Source of the DNA: Vreelandella titanicae BH1
GTDB lineage: Bacteria; Pseudomonadota; Gammaproteobacteria; Pseudomonadales; Halomonadaceae
Direction: 5' to 3'
NCBI RefSeq assembly: GCF_000336575.1
Contig: NZ_AOPO01000009.1
Location: forward strand, 62,001 to 126,000
Length of the DNA stretch: 64,000 bases
A program made the translations under genes and the position numbers. Positions 9,256 to 17,134 of this stretch are shown here, piece after piece (positions within the stretch are counted from its first letter, which is position 1; the number at the start of each line of letters is the position of its first letter). The notes under the pieces were generated by a model, which was given only the letters and a program-made list of their open reading frames with translations, searched no databases and was not told the origin of the DNA.

Positions 9256-10065
9256 TTACTCAGCGTTAGGGAAAAACAGCTGCTGACCATCTACCTCAAA
9301 ATCCGCAATCGCTTGCTGGCCCTGTTCAGAAACCAGCCACTCGTGCCACTGGGCGGCGAGGTCGTGCTTCAAATGCGGGTGACGCTCTGCCGAGAGCAAT
9401 AGGCTGCCATACTGATTGAATAGCGCTTCATCGCCTTCAAACAGCAAGGTGAGGTCTTGTGGGTTGTCAAAGGCGACCCAGGTGGCGCGATCGGTAAACG
9501 TATAGGCGTCCATGCCCGCGGCGGTATTCAACGTAGGGCCCATGCCGCTGCCCAGCTCGCGGTACCACTCGCCCTGTGGCGTGACCCCGGCATCTTCCCA
9601 CAAGCGCAATTCCGCGCGGTTGGTGCCGCTATCGTCCCCACGTGAAGCAAAGGGGGACTCGCTCTCGGCAATACGCTGCATGGCATCGATGACGGTTTCG
9701 CTGTCACGGATGCCCGCAGGGTCATCGCTCGGGCCGACGATTACGAAATCGTTGTACATCACATTCAAGCGTTCTGTGGCGTAGCCATCGGCCACAAACT
9801 TTTCTTCACCTGCGGTGTCGTGAACCAGCAGGCTATCCGCATCGCCACGGCGACCAATTTCAAATGCCTGGCCGGTGCCCACGGCGACCACGTGCACATC
9901 AATCCCGGTCTCTTCGCTGAATGCGGGGATGATGGCGTCAAACAGGCCAGAGTTTTCGGTAGAGGTCGTGGAGGCCAGGGTAATGTAGTCATCGGCCGCC
10001 ATCAGCGTAGCGCTGAAGGTCAGCCCTAGGGTGCCAGCGGTGATAAGTGCGGTAGTTTTGTTCAT
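9256..10065 (-). CDS. tupA: Tungstate ABC transporter, substrate-binding protein
   Basis: 269 aa with a signal peptide (MNKTTALITAG... to about residue 24, ATLMA before ADD). The mature protein begins with ITLASTTSTENSG, the TTST(x)2SG motif that binds the oxyanion in TupA. SRGDDSGTNRAE and DRATWV are further family signatures. It captures tungstate in the periplasm for the adjacent permease. ATG 10065 is chosen because CAAGGAG lies 6-12 nt upstream; starts further out would extend before the signal peptide. It is the last gene of the tupB-tupC-tupA order, which is unusual because the binding protein is commonly first. Confidence 0.92.
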   Translation of the reverse strand: MNKTTALITAGTLGLTFSATLMAADDYITLASTTSTENSGLFDAIIPAFSEETGIDVHVVAVGTGQAFEIGRRGDADSLLVHDTAGEEKFVADGYATERLNVMYNDFVIVGPSDDPAGIRDSETVIDAMQRIAESESPFASRGDDSGTNRAELRLWEDAGVTPQGEWYRELGSGMGPTLNTAAGMDAYTFTDRATWVAFDNPQDLTLLFEGDEALFNQYGSLLLSAERHPHLKHDLAAQWHEWLVSEQGQQAIADFEVDGQQLFFPNAE

Positions 10066-10130
10066 TTTTGCTCCTTGATCGCTTTTCATAAATCGTTTTT
10101 CTTCAATCCTAGGGCTCACTTATATTGGAG

Positions 10131-10862
10131 CTACCAGACCAACTCGCCGCGAATAAACGCCCCCGCCTCAGGTGAGGTGGGGGCGGTAAAAAAGTCGCGG
10201 GCAGGGGTGTGTTCAAGTAGTTCGCCGTTGTGCAAAAACACCACGTCATTGGCTAAGCGATGTGCTTGGTGCAAGTCGTGAGTGGTCATAACGATACGTG
10301 TACCGCTGTGATGAAACTCCAGTACGGCATCTTCAACGGCCTTGATGGCGGCGGGGTCGAGCGCCGAGGTGGGTTCGTCTAAAAACAGAACTTGGGGATT
10401 GAGCAGCCAGGCCCGTGCCAACGCTAAACGCTGCTGCTCGCCACCGGAAAGCACCCGCGCAGGCCGTTTGGCTAGGTGTGCTAAGCCAAACTTCTCAAGG
10501 GCACTCATCGCCTGGGTTTTTCGAGGTAACGCTTTCAGTTCTGGTCGCGCCACTTTATTGATGGCTAGCACATAGGTCAGGTTATCCAGCGCTGAGCGGC
10601 GTAACAGCACAGGGCGTTGGAAAACCATGGCTTGCGCGGGCTGAACCCCTTGCCAGCGAACCGAACCGCTGGAGGGCGTTAGTAGGCCGTGAGCTAGACG
10701 CATTAATAGGCTTTTGCCCGCACCGTTCGGCCCCATTATTAGCGTTCGCTGGCAGCCTGCAAGGCGCATCGATGTGGGACTAAGCAGGGTATGGCCGCGA
10801 TGGATAAAGCTCACGCTGTCGAGCTCAAGGGTGGCGACGGGGGGCGTATGATGTGCGTTCAT
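10131..10862 (-). CDS. tupC: Tungstate ABC transporter, ATP-binding protein
   Basis: 243 aa ABC ATPase. Walker A is GPNGAGKS (about 43-50), the signature LSGGEQQR is near residue 140, and Walker B is VLFLDEP with H-loop TTHD. It energises uptake by the neighbouring permease, with which it overlaps by 4 bp (ATGA). Identity as TupC rests on the linked binding protein and permease; by sequence alone a phosphate or molybdate ATPase would look similar. Confidence 0.9.
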   Translation of the reverse strand: MNAHHTPPVATLELDSVSFIHRGHTLLSPTSMRLAGCQRTLIMGPNGAGKSLLMRLAHGLLTPSSGSVRWQGVQPAQAMVFQRPVLLRRSALDNLTYVLAINKVARPELKALPRKTQAMSALEKFGLAHLAKRPARVLSGGEQQRLALARAWLLNPQVLFLDEPTSALDPAAIKAVEDAVLEFHHSGTRIVMTTHDLHQAHRLANDVVFLHNGELLEHTPARDFFTAPTSPEAGAFIRGELVW

Positions 10863-11563
10863 CCCAGCCGCCTTTTCGCCGTTTCGCCGATTATGTGGGC
10901 AATCGCGTTAATCATGGTGACCAGGGCGAGCAGAATGATCCCTAAGCCAAGGGCCATAGGCAGGTTGCCCTTGCTGGTTTCCAACACAATGCTGGTGGTC
11001 ATCACGCGGGTGACGCCGTCGATGTTCCCGCCCACAATCATCACTGCGCCCACTTCGGCGCTGGCGCGGCCAAAGCCTGCCAGGATCACCGTTAACAGCC
11101 CAAAGCGTGCGTCCCATAGCAGGGTGGGGATCATGCGTAGGCGCGTTAGCCCCAGTGAGTTCAACTGCTCGGCATACTCTCCGTGAAGCGCTTCAACCTG
11201 CTGGCGGGTGAGGGCGGCAATAATGGGTAGTACCAGAATCACTTGGGCTATCACCATCGCTGTTGGCGTAAACAGCAGCCCCCATTCACCCAGTGGGCCT
11301 GCGCGCGAAAGCAGTAGGTAGACACAAAGCCCTGCCACGACTGGCGGTAAGCCCATCAAGGCATTGAGGGCGACAATCACGACGTTACGTCCAGGAAAGC
11401 GCCATAGCGCCAGAGCAGCGCCTAAGGGCAGGGCTATCAGGCTGGCAATCAATACCGCCATCAGCGATACCTGCAGCGAGAGCATCACGATGGAGATTAG
11501 CGCGCTATCCATACTCAGGATCAGGGTGAGAGCAGTACTAAAAGCATTATCACTGGTGAGCAT
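10859..11563 (-). CDS. tupB: Tungstate ABC transporter, permease
   Basis: 234 aa inner-membrane permease with about five or six hydrophobic segments, for example SLMAVLIASLIALPLGAALA and MALGLGIILLALVTMINAIA. The cytoplasmic loop EYAEQLNSLGLTR...LWDARFGLLTVILAGFGRASAE is the EAA-like contact to the ATPase. It is the promoter-proximal gene of the tup operon and reads divergently from a regulator at 11735. The upstream end is uncertain; several ATG codons lie within the first 35 residues. Confidence 0.88.
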   Translation of the reverse strand: MLTSDNAFSTALTLILSMDSALISIVMLSLQVSLMAVLIASLIALPLGAALALWRFPGRNVVIVALNALMGLPPVVAGLCVYLLLSRAGPLGEWGLLFTPTAMVIAQVILVLPIIAALTRQQVEALHGEYAEQLNSLGLTRLRMIPTLLWDARFGLLTVILAGFGRASAEVGAVMIVGGNIDGVTRVMTTSIVLETSKGNLPMALGLGIILLALVTMINAIAHIIGETAKRRLG

Positions 11564-11670
11564 TGAGCGTCGGTTTCACTTTTGTATGAAGAGCTGTTGT
11601 AGGAAAACTGTTATCTGAGAATTGGCATGATGTATCGAAAAATGACTTAATGCACTGCGTCCTGAAATTT

Positions 11671-11687
11671 ATGCAGTCATATGCAGT
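11671..11687. promoter_or_regulatory. Candidate operator between tup operon and its regulator
   Basis: ATGCAGT occurs twice in tandem (11671-11677 and 11681-11687), exactly one helical turn apart, in the 171-bp divergent gap. A partly inverted copy (ATGACTTAATGCA) lies at 11642-11654. Spacing and position suit binding by the regulator encoded just downstream, though this is inference. Confidence 0.4.
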
Positions 11688-11734
11688 TAAAATACAAAAG
11701 AGGTTTGCATTTTACCCAGCGAGGCTACCTTGCG

Positions 11735-12622
11735 ATGTCTGAACCACATACTTACCTGACCACCGCAGAAGTCGCTGACTATTTGCGTTTAAAAGAGCGC
11801 AAGGTGTATGACTTGGTGCGCCAAGGCCAGATTCCCTGTAGTCGGGTAACGGGAAAGTTGCTGTTTCCCCGCCAACAGATCGATTTATGGGTGCTGAACC
11901 ATTTAGAAGGCGATCAGGCGCAGCGTTTATCAGTGCCGCTAGTAGCAGCCGGTAGCCAGGATCCACTGTTGGAGTGGGCTATTCGGGAAAGCGGCTCTGA
12001 TTTGGCGATGCTCTGCCAAGGCAGTGGCGACGGCGTGCGGCGGTTGCTTGACGGCAAGGCGATGTTGGCGGGCATTCATCTGCTGGATGCTTCTACTCAG
12101 CGCTATAACGAACCCAGCGCGCTCGGCTTAAGCGGCATGCGTGATCTGTTGATAGTGCACTGGGCAAAGCGCCGCCAAGGGCTGCTTTTACCCGCTGGCA
12201 ACCCGATGAGCATCTCTGGGCTAAATGATTTAAAACGGCCCGGGATCCGCGTGGCGCATCGCCAGCCCGACGCTGGAGCAGCACGGTTGCTGCACTGTTT
12301 GCTACAACAAGCAGGCATTGAAAGCTCGGCGATCAACTGGGCGCCCCATGCCTCCTTAAGTGAAGATGATTTGGCGCTTAGCATTGGGCAGGGTGAGGCA
12401 GATGTTGGGCTGGGGGTTGAAGCCGCCGCCCATCGCCAGCACCTTGGCTTCGTTACACTTTGCGATGAGCCGTTTGATTTAATTATGCAGCGGCGCAGTT
12501 ATTTCGAACCTTCAATACAGCGCCTGTTGGCGTTTGCTCATCAAGCGCGTTTTGCCGAGAGGGCAACACAGTTAGGAGGTTATGATATTGCTGAACTAGG
12601 AAGGATTGTGCATAACGCCTAG
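11735..12622 (+). CDS. One-component regulator: excisionase-type HTH plus periplasmic-binding-like domain
   Basis: 295 aa. Residues 1-55 form an excisionase/MerR-like winged HTH (YLTTAEVADYLRLKERKVYD...LLFPRQQIDLWV). The rest is a substrate-binding (PBP-like) domain with GLLLPAGNPMSISGLNDL, RPGIRVAHRQPDAGA and GEADVGLGVEAAA. This layout is known for regulators near molybdate/tungstate transporters and molybdopterin genes, where the second domain senses an oxyanion or cofactor. It faces the tup operon and is likely its repressor. ATG 11735 has GAGG 10 nt upstream. Confidence 0.85.
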   Translation: MSEPHTYLTTAEVADYLRLKERKVYDLVRQGQIPCSRVTGKLLFPRQQIDLWVLNHLEGDQAQRLSVPLVAAGSQDPLLEWAIRESGSDLAMLCQGSGDGVRRLLDGKAMLAGIHLLDASTQRYNEPSALGLSGMRDLLIVHWAKRRQGLLLPAGNPMSISGLNDLKRPGIRVAHRQPDAGAARLLHCLLQQAGIESSAINWAPHASLSEDDLALSIGQGEADVGLGVEAAAHRQHLGFVTLCDEPFDLIMQRRSYFEPSIQRLLAFAHQARFAERATQLGGYDIAELGRIVHNA

Positions 12623-12677
12623 CGCGCTATTCGCTAACCTGCGGCGTCAGTAGGAGAGCTTGACCCTGATTCAATAT

Positions 12678-12697
12678 ACGCCACACTAGTGGGGCGT
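12678..12697. promoter_or_regulatory. 20-bp near-perfect palindrome before the PfpI-like gene
   Basis: ACGCCACACTAGTGGGGCGT matches its own reverse complement at 9 of 10 pairs. It sits 31 bp upstream of ATG 12729 in a 106-bp gap. It looks like a dimeric repressor or activator site. No regulator is nearby. Confidence 0.4.
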
Positions 12698-12728
12698 TAC
12701 TAACGCAAATCATCACGAAAAGGAGAGC

Positions 12729-13295
12729 ATGATGAAACAAGCACTAAACGGTAAGCGTGTTGCTATTTTAGCCGCAGCTGGTTTTGAAGAGTCTGAGCTG
12801 AGCGTACCGCGCGCCGCCTTACAGAAAGAGGGTGTTGAGGTTCATGTGGTCACCCCCGACGGTAAAGGAGTCCGCGCTTGGGCGGAAACCGACTGGGGCG
12901 ACACCTATGAAGCCGATAAAGCCCTTGCTGATGCCAGTGAGTCTGACTACCACGCCTTGGTACTGCCGGGTGGTTTATTCAACCCCGATGAACTGCGCAT
13001 CAACGACGATGCGTTGAGTTTCGTAAGAGGGTTTTTCCAGGCAGGTAAGCCTGTTGCTGCTATTTGCCATGCGCCGTGGATTTTAATTAATGCGGGCGTG
13101 GTTGAAGGCCGCCGCATGACCTCGGTACACAGCGTCGCGCAAGATTTACGCAATGCCGGCGTTGAGTGGGTCGATGAGCCAGTTGTTGTGGACAGCGGTC
13201 TTGTGACCAGCCGTACGCCGAAGGACTTGGATGCCTTTAACGCCAAGTTACTCGAAGAGCTGCAGGAAGGGCGTCACTCCGGTCAACACGCTTGA
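12729..13295 (+). CDS. DJ-1/PfpI family protein (YhbO/PfpI-like)
   Basis: 188 aa. The family triad residues are visible: nucleophile C113 in AAICHAPW, H114 beside it, and E20/E21 in GFEESEL. The PfpI/YhbO group has been described as protease, glyoxalase or deglycase, with the in-vivo reaction disputed; a stress role is usual. AGGAGAG precedes ATG 12729 (a second ATG follows at 12732). The stop overlaps the next start by one base, so it is coupled to the App1-like phosphatase gene. Confidence 0.9.
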   Translation: MMKQALNGKRVAILAAAGFEESELSVPRAALQKEGVEVHVVTPDGKGVRAWAETDWGDTYEADKALADASESDYHALVLPGGLFNPDELRINDDALSFVRGFFQAGKPVAAICHAPWILINAGVVEGRRMTSVHSVAQDLRNAGVEWVDEPVVVDSGLVTSRTPKDLDAFNAKLLEELQEGRHSGQHA

Positions 13296-14413
13296 TGAGC
13301 GTATTGCGTCAGTGGACAAGCTTTATCAAAAGGCTTGTCCACGTTATTGCCAAACCTATCAAAGGAGACAGTAGCCGCGGCGGAATGGTGGTTCATCCTT
13401 ACCGCGGCTATGGTTCCCAACGTGAAGTTTTTGTCATGGGCCGGGTGTTTCGCCAAGCCGCACTAGGTCGAGCCATTCCTCGCCATGGCATGCTACGCGA
13501 TACTGCGGACGTGGCACGGCGCGTTTTACGCCGGGGGCTGGCCGATGCGCAGGTAGAAATTCACATCGGCGAAAATAAGCTCTGCGTCGGCACGGATCGA
13601 GATGGCTATTTCGACGTCCACTTACCGATTAGTCACACCCTGCCCATTGATGTCTCCTGGCACCGCGCCGATATTTTAGTGCATTGCTCGGGGCAGACGC
13701 CGGTACGTACTCACGTAGAAGTTTATGTACCTCCGTCAGAGGCGGATTTGCTGATCATCAGTGATATTGATGATACCGTTATGTTTACCGGGGTGGCGGA
13801 AAAGCTCAAAATGCTTTATCGCTTATTTGTTAAAAAACCTCATCGCCGCACCGCTTTCCCCGGTGTTGCGCCGCTTTATCAAGCTTTACATCGTGGCGTT
13901 AGTGAACGCGCTGAGCGGCCCATTTTGTATGTATCCCGTGGCCCTTGGGCGATATACGAAATGCTCGAAACCTTTTTTCAGATCAACCGCATCCCCGTTG
14001 GGCCGATTATCTTTTTACGCGAATGGGGCATCTCTTTGCGCAAGCCTTGGCCGCGCCGTGCAGAAGAGCATAAGCGCGAACTGATCGACCGTATGTTGAC
14101 GCTTTATAATGATATGCCGTGTATTCTCATTGGCGATAGCGGTCAACACGATCCAGAAGTGTATACCGAGATAGTGAAAGCCTACCCAGATCGGATTAAA
14201 GCGATTTATATTCGTCAAGTGGATAAAAACCCCAGGCGCGAGCAGGCGATCCAGCGGTTGCGGGATGAGTTGGCCGGCACCCAGTGTGATTTAGTGCTCG
14301 CCGCAGATAGCGTGCTGATTGCCGAACACGCCCACGCCCAGGGCGATATCTCTGCCCACGGCTTAGCGGCAGTACAGCGCGAAGTTGAGGAGCACCGCAA
14401 CGATCCCGCATAA
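13295..14413 (+). CDS. App1-family (DUF2183) phosphatase-domain protein
   Basis: 372 aa. The C-terminal half carries a HAD-like catalytic motif DIDDTV (D157, D159, T161), then VSRGPWAIYEML and GDSGQHDPE, typical of the conserved APP1 catalytic domain known from yeast phosphatidate phosphatase. The N-terminal part (25-150) is a beta-rich domain with no clear motif. The bacterial substrate is unknown; a lipid or phospho-compound is possible. ATG 13295 shares a base with the preceding stop; a TTG at 13292 is the alternative. Confidence 0.85.
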   Translation: MSVLRQWTSFIKRLVHVIAKPIKGDSSRGGMVVHPYRGYGSQREVFVMGRVFRQAALGRAIPRHGMLRDTADVARRVLRRGLADAQVEIHIGENKLCVGTDRDGYFDVHLPISHTLPIDVSWHRADILVHCSGQTPVRTHVEVYVPPSEADLLIISDIDDTVMFTGVAEKLKMLYRLFVKKPHRRTAFPGVAPLYQALHRGVSERAERPILYVSRGPWAIYEMLETFFQINRIPVGPIIFLREWGISLRKPWPRRAEEHKRELIDRMLTLYNDMPCILIGDSGQHDPEVYTEIVKAYPDRIKAIYIRQVDKNPRREQAIQRLRDELAGTQCDLVLAADSVLIAEHAHAQGDISAHGLAAVQREVEEHRNDPA

Positions 14414-14497
14414 CGCTGTTGCCAAGTCAGTCCCCATGGTAAAAGTACGCTACGAAGAAGTGTGTTTAACGACGGTTATTTGTAGATAGGGGCTGCC

Positions 14498-15172
14498 ATG
14501 GTTGTTGTGCTGATCATTTTTGCGCTGGCAGTATTTGTGCTCCCCAATGTTTGGGCCAAGTGGGTACTTAAACGCCATACCCGCGGCCGTGACGATTACC
14601 CGGGCACGGGTGCAGAGCTTGCCGATCATTTGCTGCGCCGACTGGGGATTGAGGGCGCAAGCGTTGAGCGCACTGAGTATGGTGACCATTATGACCCAGA
14701 AACCCGCTGCGTACGTCTTTCACCGGATAACTACGATGGGCGTTCGCTAACGGCCGTCACGGTGGCTGCCCATGAAGTAGGGCACGCCATTCAGCATCAC
14801 CAGGGTTACGCGCCGCTACTGGCGCGTAGCCGCTTAGTCGGCGTTGCCCAAAAAGCTGAGAAACTCGGCGCTGTACTGATGATGGCTGCACCTTTTCTGT
14901 TTTTATTGACGCGTCTGCCGGGTGGTTTAGCCATTGTAATTGCCATGGCGGTGATCAGCTTTGGCACCGCGGCGCTGGTGCATTTTGTGACCCTGCCAGT
15001 TGAGTTTGATGCCAGCTTTAACCGGGCGCTGCCGCTCTTGAAAGAGTACGTCCCGCCTTACGATATGCCCGGTGCCCGGCACGTACTCACCGCCTGCGCG
15101 TTTACCTACGTGGCCGCCTCGCTGGCCAGTGTTATGAACCTGGGGCGCTGGCTGGTGATTTTGCGGCGGTGA
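14498..15172 (+). CDS. Membrane zinc metallopeptidase (YugP-like)
   Basis: 224 aa. Membrane segments lie at about 1-20, 125-160 and at the C-terminus. The zinc-binding HEVGH (92-96) sits in VAAHEVGHAIQHHQGY, and the downstream FDASFNRAL matches the neutral zinc metallopeptidase family PF04298. Bacterial members are inner-membrane proteins of unknown physiological substrate. ATG 14498 has AGGGG upstream. It is 84 bp from the App1-like gene and may be transcribed with it. Confidence 0.87.
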   Translation: MVVVLIIFALAVFVLPNVWAKWVLKRHTRGRDDYPGTGAELADHLLRRLGIEGASVERTEYGDHYDPETRCVRLSPDNYDGRSLTAVTVAAHEVGHAIQHHQGYAPLLARSRLVGVAQKAEKLGAVLMMAAPFLFLLTRLPGGLAIVIAMAVISFGTAALVHFVTLPVEFDASFNRALPLLKEYVPPYDMPGARHVLTACAFTYVAASLASVMNLGRWLVILRR

Positions 15173-15201
15173 GCGTGTATTGAAGCTGTGTTTTCAGTGC
15201 C

Positions 15202-15302
15202 ACTAAGTGTCTATGCATAATTTTTCGTGCATTAAAGGTTATAAAAAAATCAGTAGCTTACTAGATATTTATACCTGATTTACTTTTGCATAGGCACTTA
15301 GT
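15202..15302. repeat. 101-bp element with 16-bp terminal inverted repeats
   Basis: ACTAAGTGTCTATGCA (15202-15217) and TGCATAGGCACTTAGT (15287-15302) are inverted repeats with 15 of 16 matches, enclosing an AT-rich 69-bp centre. No target duplication is evident. It lies between the Zn-peptidase gene and the stop of the methyltransferase gene, exactly where base composition changes. It may be a MITE-like remnant, or a large hairpin ending the convergent transcripts. Confidence 0.5.
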
Positions 15303-15321
15303 TAATACCTATTGTCTGTCT

Positions 15322-16056
15322 TTATTGCTTTGTGGCGCGCAGTAGAATATAGGGTTTTGTGTCCTGTAGAGTGCGGAATTCACTCGTATGAACTGGCAAC
15401 TGCGAATTGTCAAATGGTAGATTACGCTCTGTGGTTAGTGAAAGCCCCGCTGCGGCGAATGTATTTCGATATGTGGATAAACCCCATTGTTTGTCGACAA
15501 TCTCTAATGGTTGCTGCCTTCCCGGTATCGTGAGGTAGACTGGGCGATTATCTCCGTCTTGATAGGAAATACCATGCTCTCCATTGCGGTAGGTCGGATA
15601 ATCGACTCCGGTGGTTTGAGGATGAGTGTCGAGGATGTAATAGGAGCCGCCAGGTTTAAGTACGCGCATTACTTCCGTAGTGATGCGTACTAGTTCACGT
15701 CTTTCGGGAATGTTAATAAACAGAAAACAACTAATGACAGCTTCAAAACTGTTATCAGGAAATGGCAAATTTGGACCATGGATTTGCTCAAAGCGAAGAC
15801 GGTTAGTGCCTGCGGATATTGCTTTTTCAATCATTGTTGGAGAGATGTCAACACCGGTGACATAGTCGAATCCGTCGTCTCTTAATCTTCTGGACACTTT
15901 GCCGCTGCCACAGCCGTAGTCCAATACACTAATTCCCTTGCCATAAGAGCAGGTTAACTCCGCGATGAGTGGTTGATAGCCAAAAGCATTCTCCACCCAA
16001 TCATCATAAGCGTCAAAAAGCTCGGCGATATTTTGTTCAGTCCAATTAGTATTCAT
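15322..16056 (-). CDS. Class I SAM-dependent methyltransferase in the TPP-riboswitch operon
   Basis: 244 aa. The SAM-binding motif I is VLDYGCGSGKVSRRL (about 44-58), motif II acid in VTGVDIS, and motif post-I/IV in AVISCFLFINIP followed by VLKPGGSYYILDTHP. The C-terminal 80 residues have no recognised target-binding signature. It is the last gene of a three-gene operon behind a TPP riboswitch. Methylation of a hydroxymethyl-pyrimidine made by the preceding enzyme would fit the context, as in bacimethrin formation, but this is inference. Base composition is AT-richer than flanking genes. Confidence 0.88.
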   Translation of the reverse strand: MNTNWTEQNIAELFDAYDDWVENAFGYQPLIAELTCSYGKGISVLDYGCGSGKVSRRLRDDGFDYVTGVDISPTMIEKAISAGTNRLRFEQIHGPNLPFPDNSFEAVISCFLFINIPERRELVRITTEVMRVLKPGGSYYILDTHPQTTGVDYPTYRNGEHGISYQDGDNRPVYLTIPGRQQPLEIVDKQWGLSTYRNTFAAAGLSLTTERNLPFDNSQLPVHTSEFRTLQDTKPYILLRATKQ

Positions 16057-16099
16057 AAAAATAAATCCCCTAATATTTGCTCATGTATGAATGCTTGTA

Positions 16100-17080
16100 C
16101 TATCCCCAGCGATTAATAAGAAACGGTTGATAGTAGGGGTTAATTATCTCTAACGCCTTTTGAGGCAGCGCATTCCCTATCTTGATTTGGCGATAGATCC
16201 AGAACAACATCAGCACATCTCGCCAATACGTCGTTAGGTTAAGATTAGCCATATCATTAAACGTCAACAAGCCGCTACGGATCTCTGACTCATATTCCAA
16301 TAGTTTGCGTATGGTCGTCGGGGAGGTGCCAATTGGCATTAAAGGTACTGTGCCTAGCTGGGGTATAGTTTCATTACTATTCAAAAGTTCAAGCGCACGC
16401 TCATGTGTGCTTTCATAGACGTGAATAGAACCAACTTGATGTGTGTAGTGACCGATTTTGCAGCCTATGCGGGCAGCAATATACTCTTGCAAGAAAGTAA
16501 AAGAGAAAATATCGTTCAGCATGCCAACGTAGGCATCATTTGCACGCATATAGCTGACCATGTTCAACTTTTCTTCGCGGAGTAGCAACTGAAGACCCAA
16601 GGTACATGAAACGTCGATATTGCGTCGATAAAGATCTTCTTCCGCACTAAATATTTGAAGGACAGCGCGCTTACTGTCGGGATCGTCATTTTTAAGGATA
16701 TCAATCACTCGTTCGATTTGATCGAGCGTGTCTGCACCAAAGTTTTTAAGACGAGCTCCGTAACCAGTACCAGGTAAGCTTATACCATCTGGGCTGTAGC
16801 GTTGCATTGAAGGGGCGTACCAGGAAATAAATGCTAAGTCGTTTTTACCTGATAAATACCATAACGCTTCTGCATAATTAAAAACAATATTTTGTTTGCG
16901 TATTTTGCTTAGACAAAAACGATCAGGAGGATTGTCGAGTCGGATATTGAAGCCAATGAGTTCTCGCTCTTTATTTCCTCTAGGTGAGTTAACATATTCA
17001 TATTCAAAGCAGATTTTATGCAGTGTATCTCTGTAGAGGCTGGTGAAATTCGTATAATGTTTGTGCATCATTATATTCAT
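16100..17080 (-). CDS. Thymidylate-synthase-like enzyme with Asp specificity residue; predicted (d)CMP hydroxymethylase
   Basis: 326 aa. Aligning by eye to E. coli ThyA, the catalytic Cys is C159 (IDVSCTLG), the phosphate Arg pair region is DPDSKR (134-138), and R179, D182, H220 and Y222 match R166, D169, H207 and Y209. E71 matches E58. The Asn that selects dUMP (N177 in PFNIASY) is D190 here (MLNDIFSF). The same Asn-to-Asp change occurs in dCMP hydroxymethylases, so a cytosine nucleotide is the likely substrate. The His after the catalytic Cys is Thr. The enzyme would add a hydroxymethyl (or methyl) group from a folate. It lies in a TPP-riboswitch operon and is AT-rich. Confidence 0.85.
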   Translation of the reverse strand: MNIMMHKHYTNFTSLYRDTLHKICFEYEYVNSPRGNKERELIGFNIRLDNPPDRFCLSKIRKQNIVFNYAEALWYLSGKNDLAFISWYAPSMQRYSPDGISLPGTGYGARLKNFGADTLDQIERVIDILKNDDPDSKRAVLQIFSAEEDLYRRNIDVSCTLGLQLLLREEKLNMVSYMRANDAYVGMLNDIFSFTFLQEYIAARIGCKIGHYTHQVGSIHVYESTHERALELLNSNETIPQLGTVPLMPIGTSPTTIRKLLEYESEIRSGLLTFNDMANLNLTTYWRDVLMLFWIYRQIKIGNALPQKALEIINPYYQPFLINRWG

Positions 17081-17134
17081 CTCTTTCGGTGGACAAAGAG
17101 GCGTATTTTGCTGATACGAATGATGGCGAGTAGT

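Noticed and set aside
15202..15302. Integron attC site
   Set aside because: GTTAATA at the right edge looks like a core site, but there is no matching inverse core at the left, no integrase and no cassette array.
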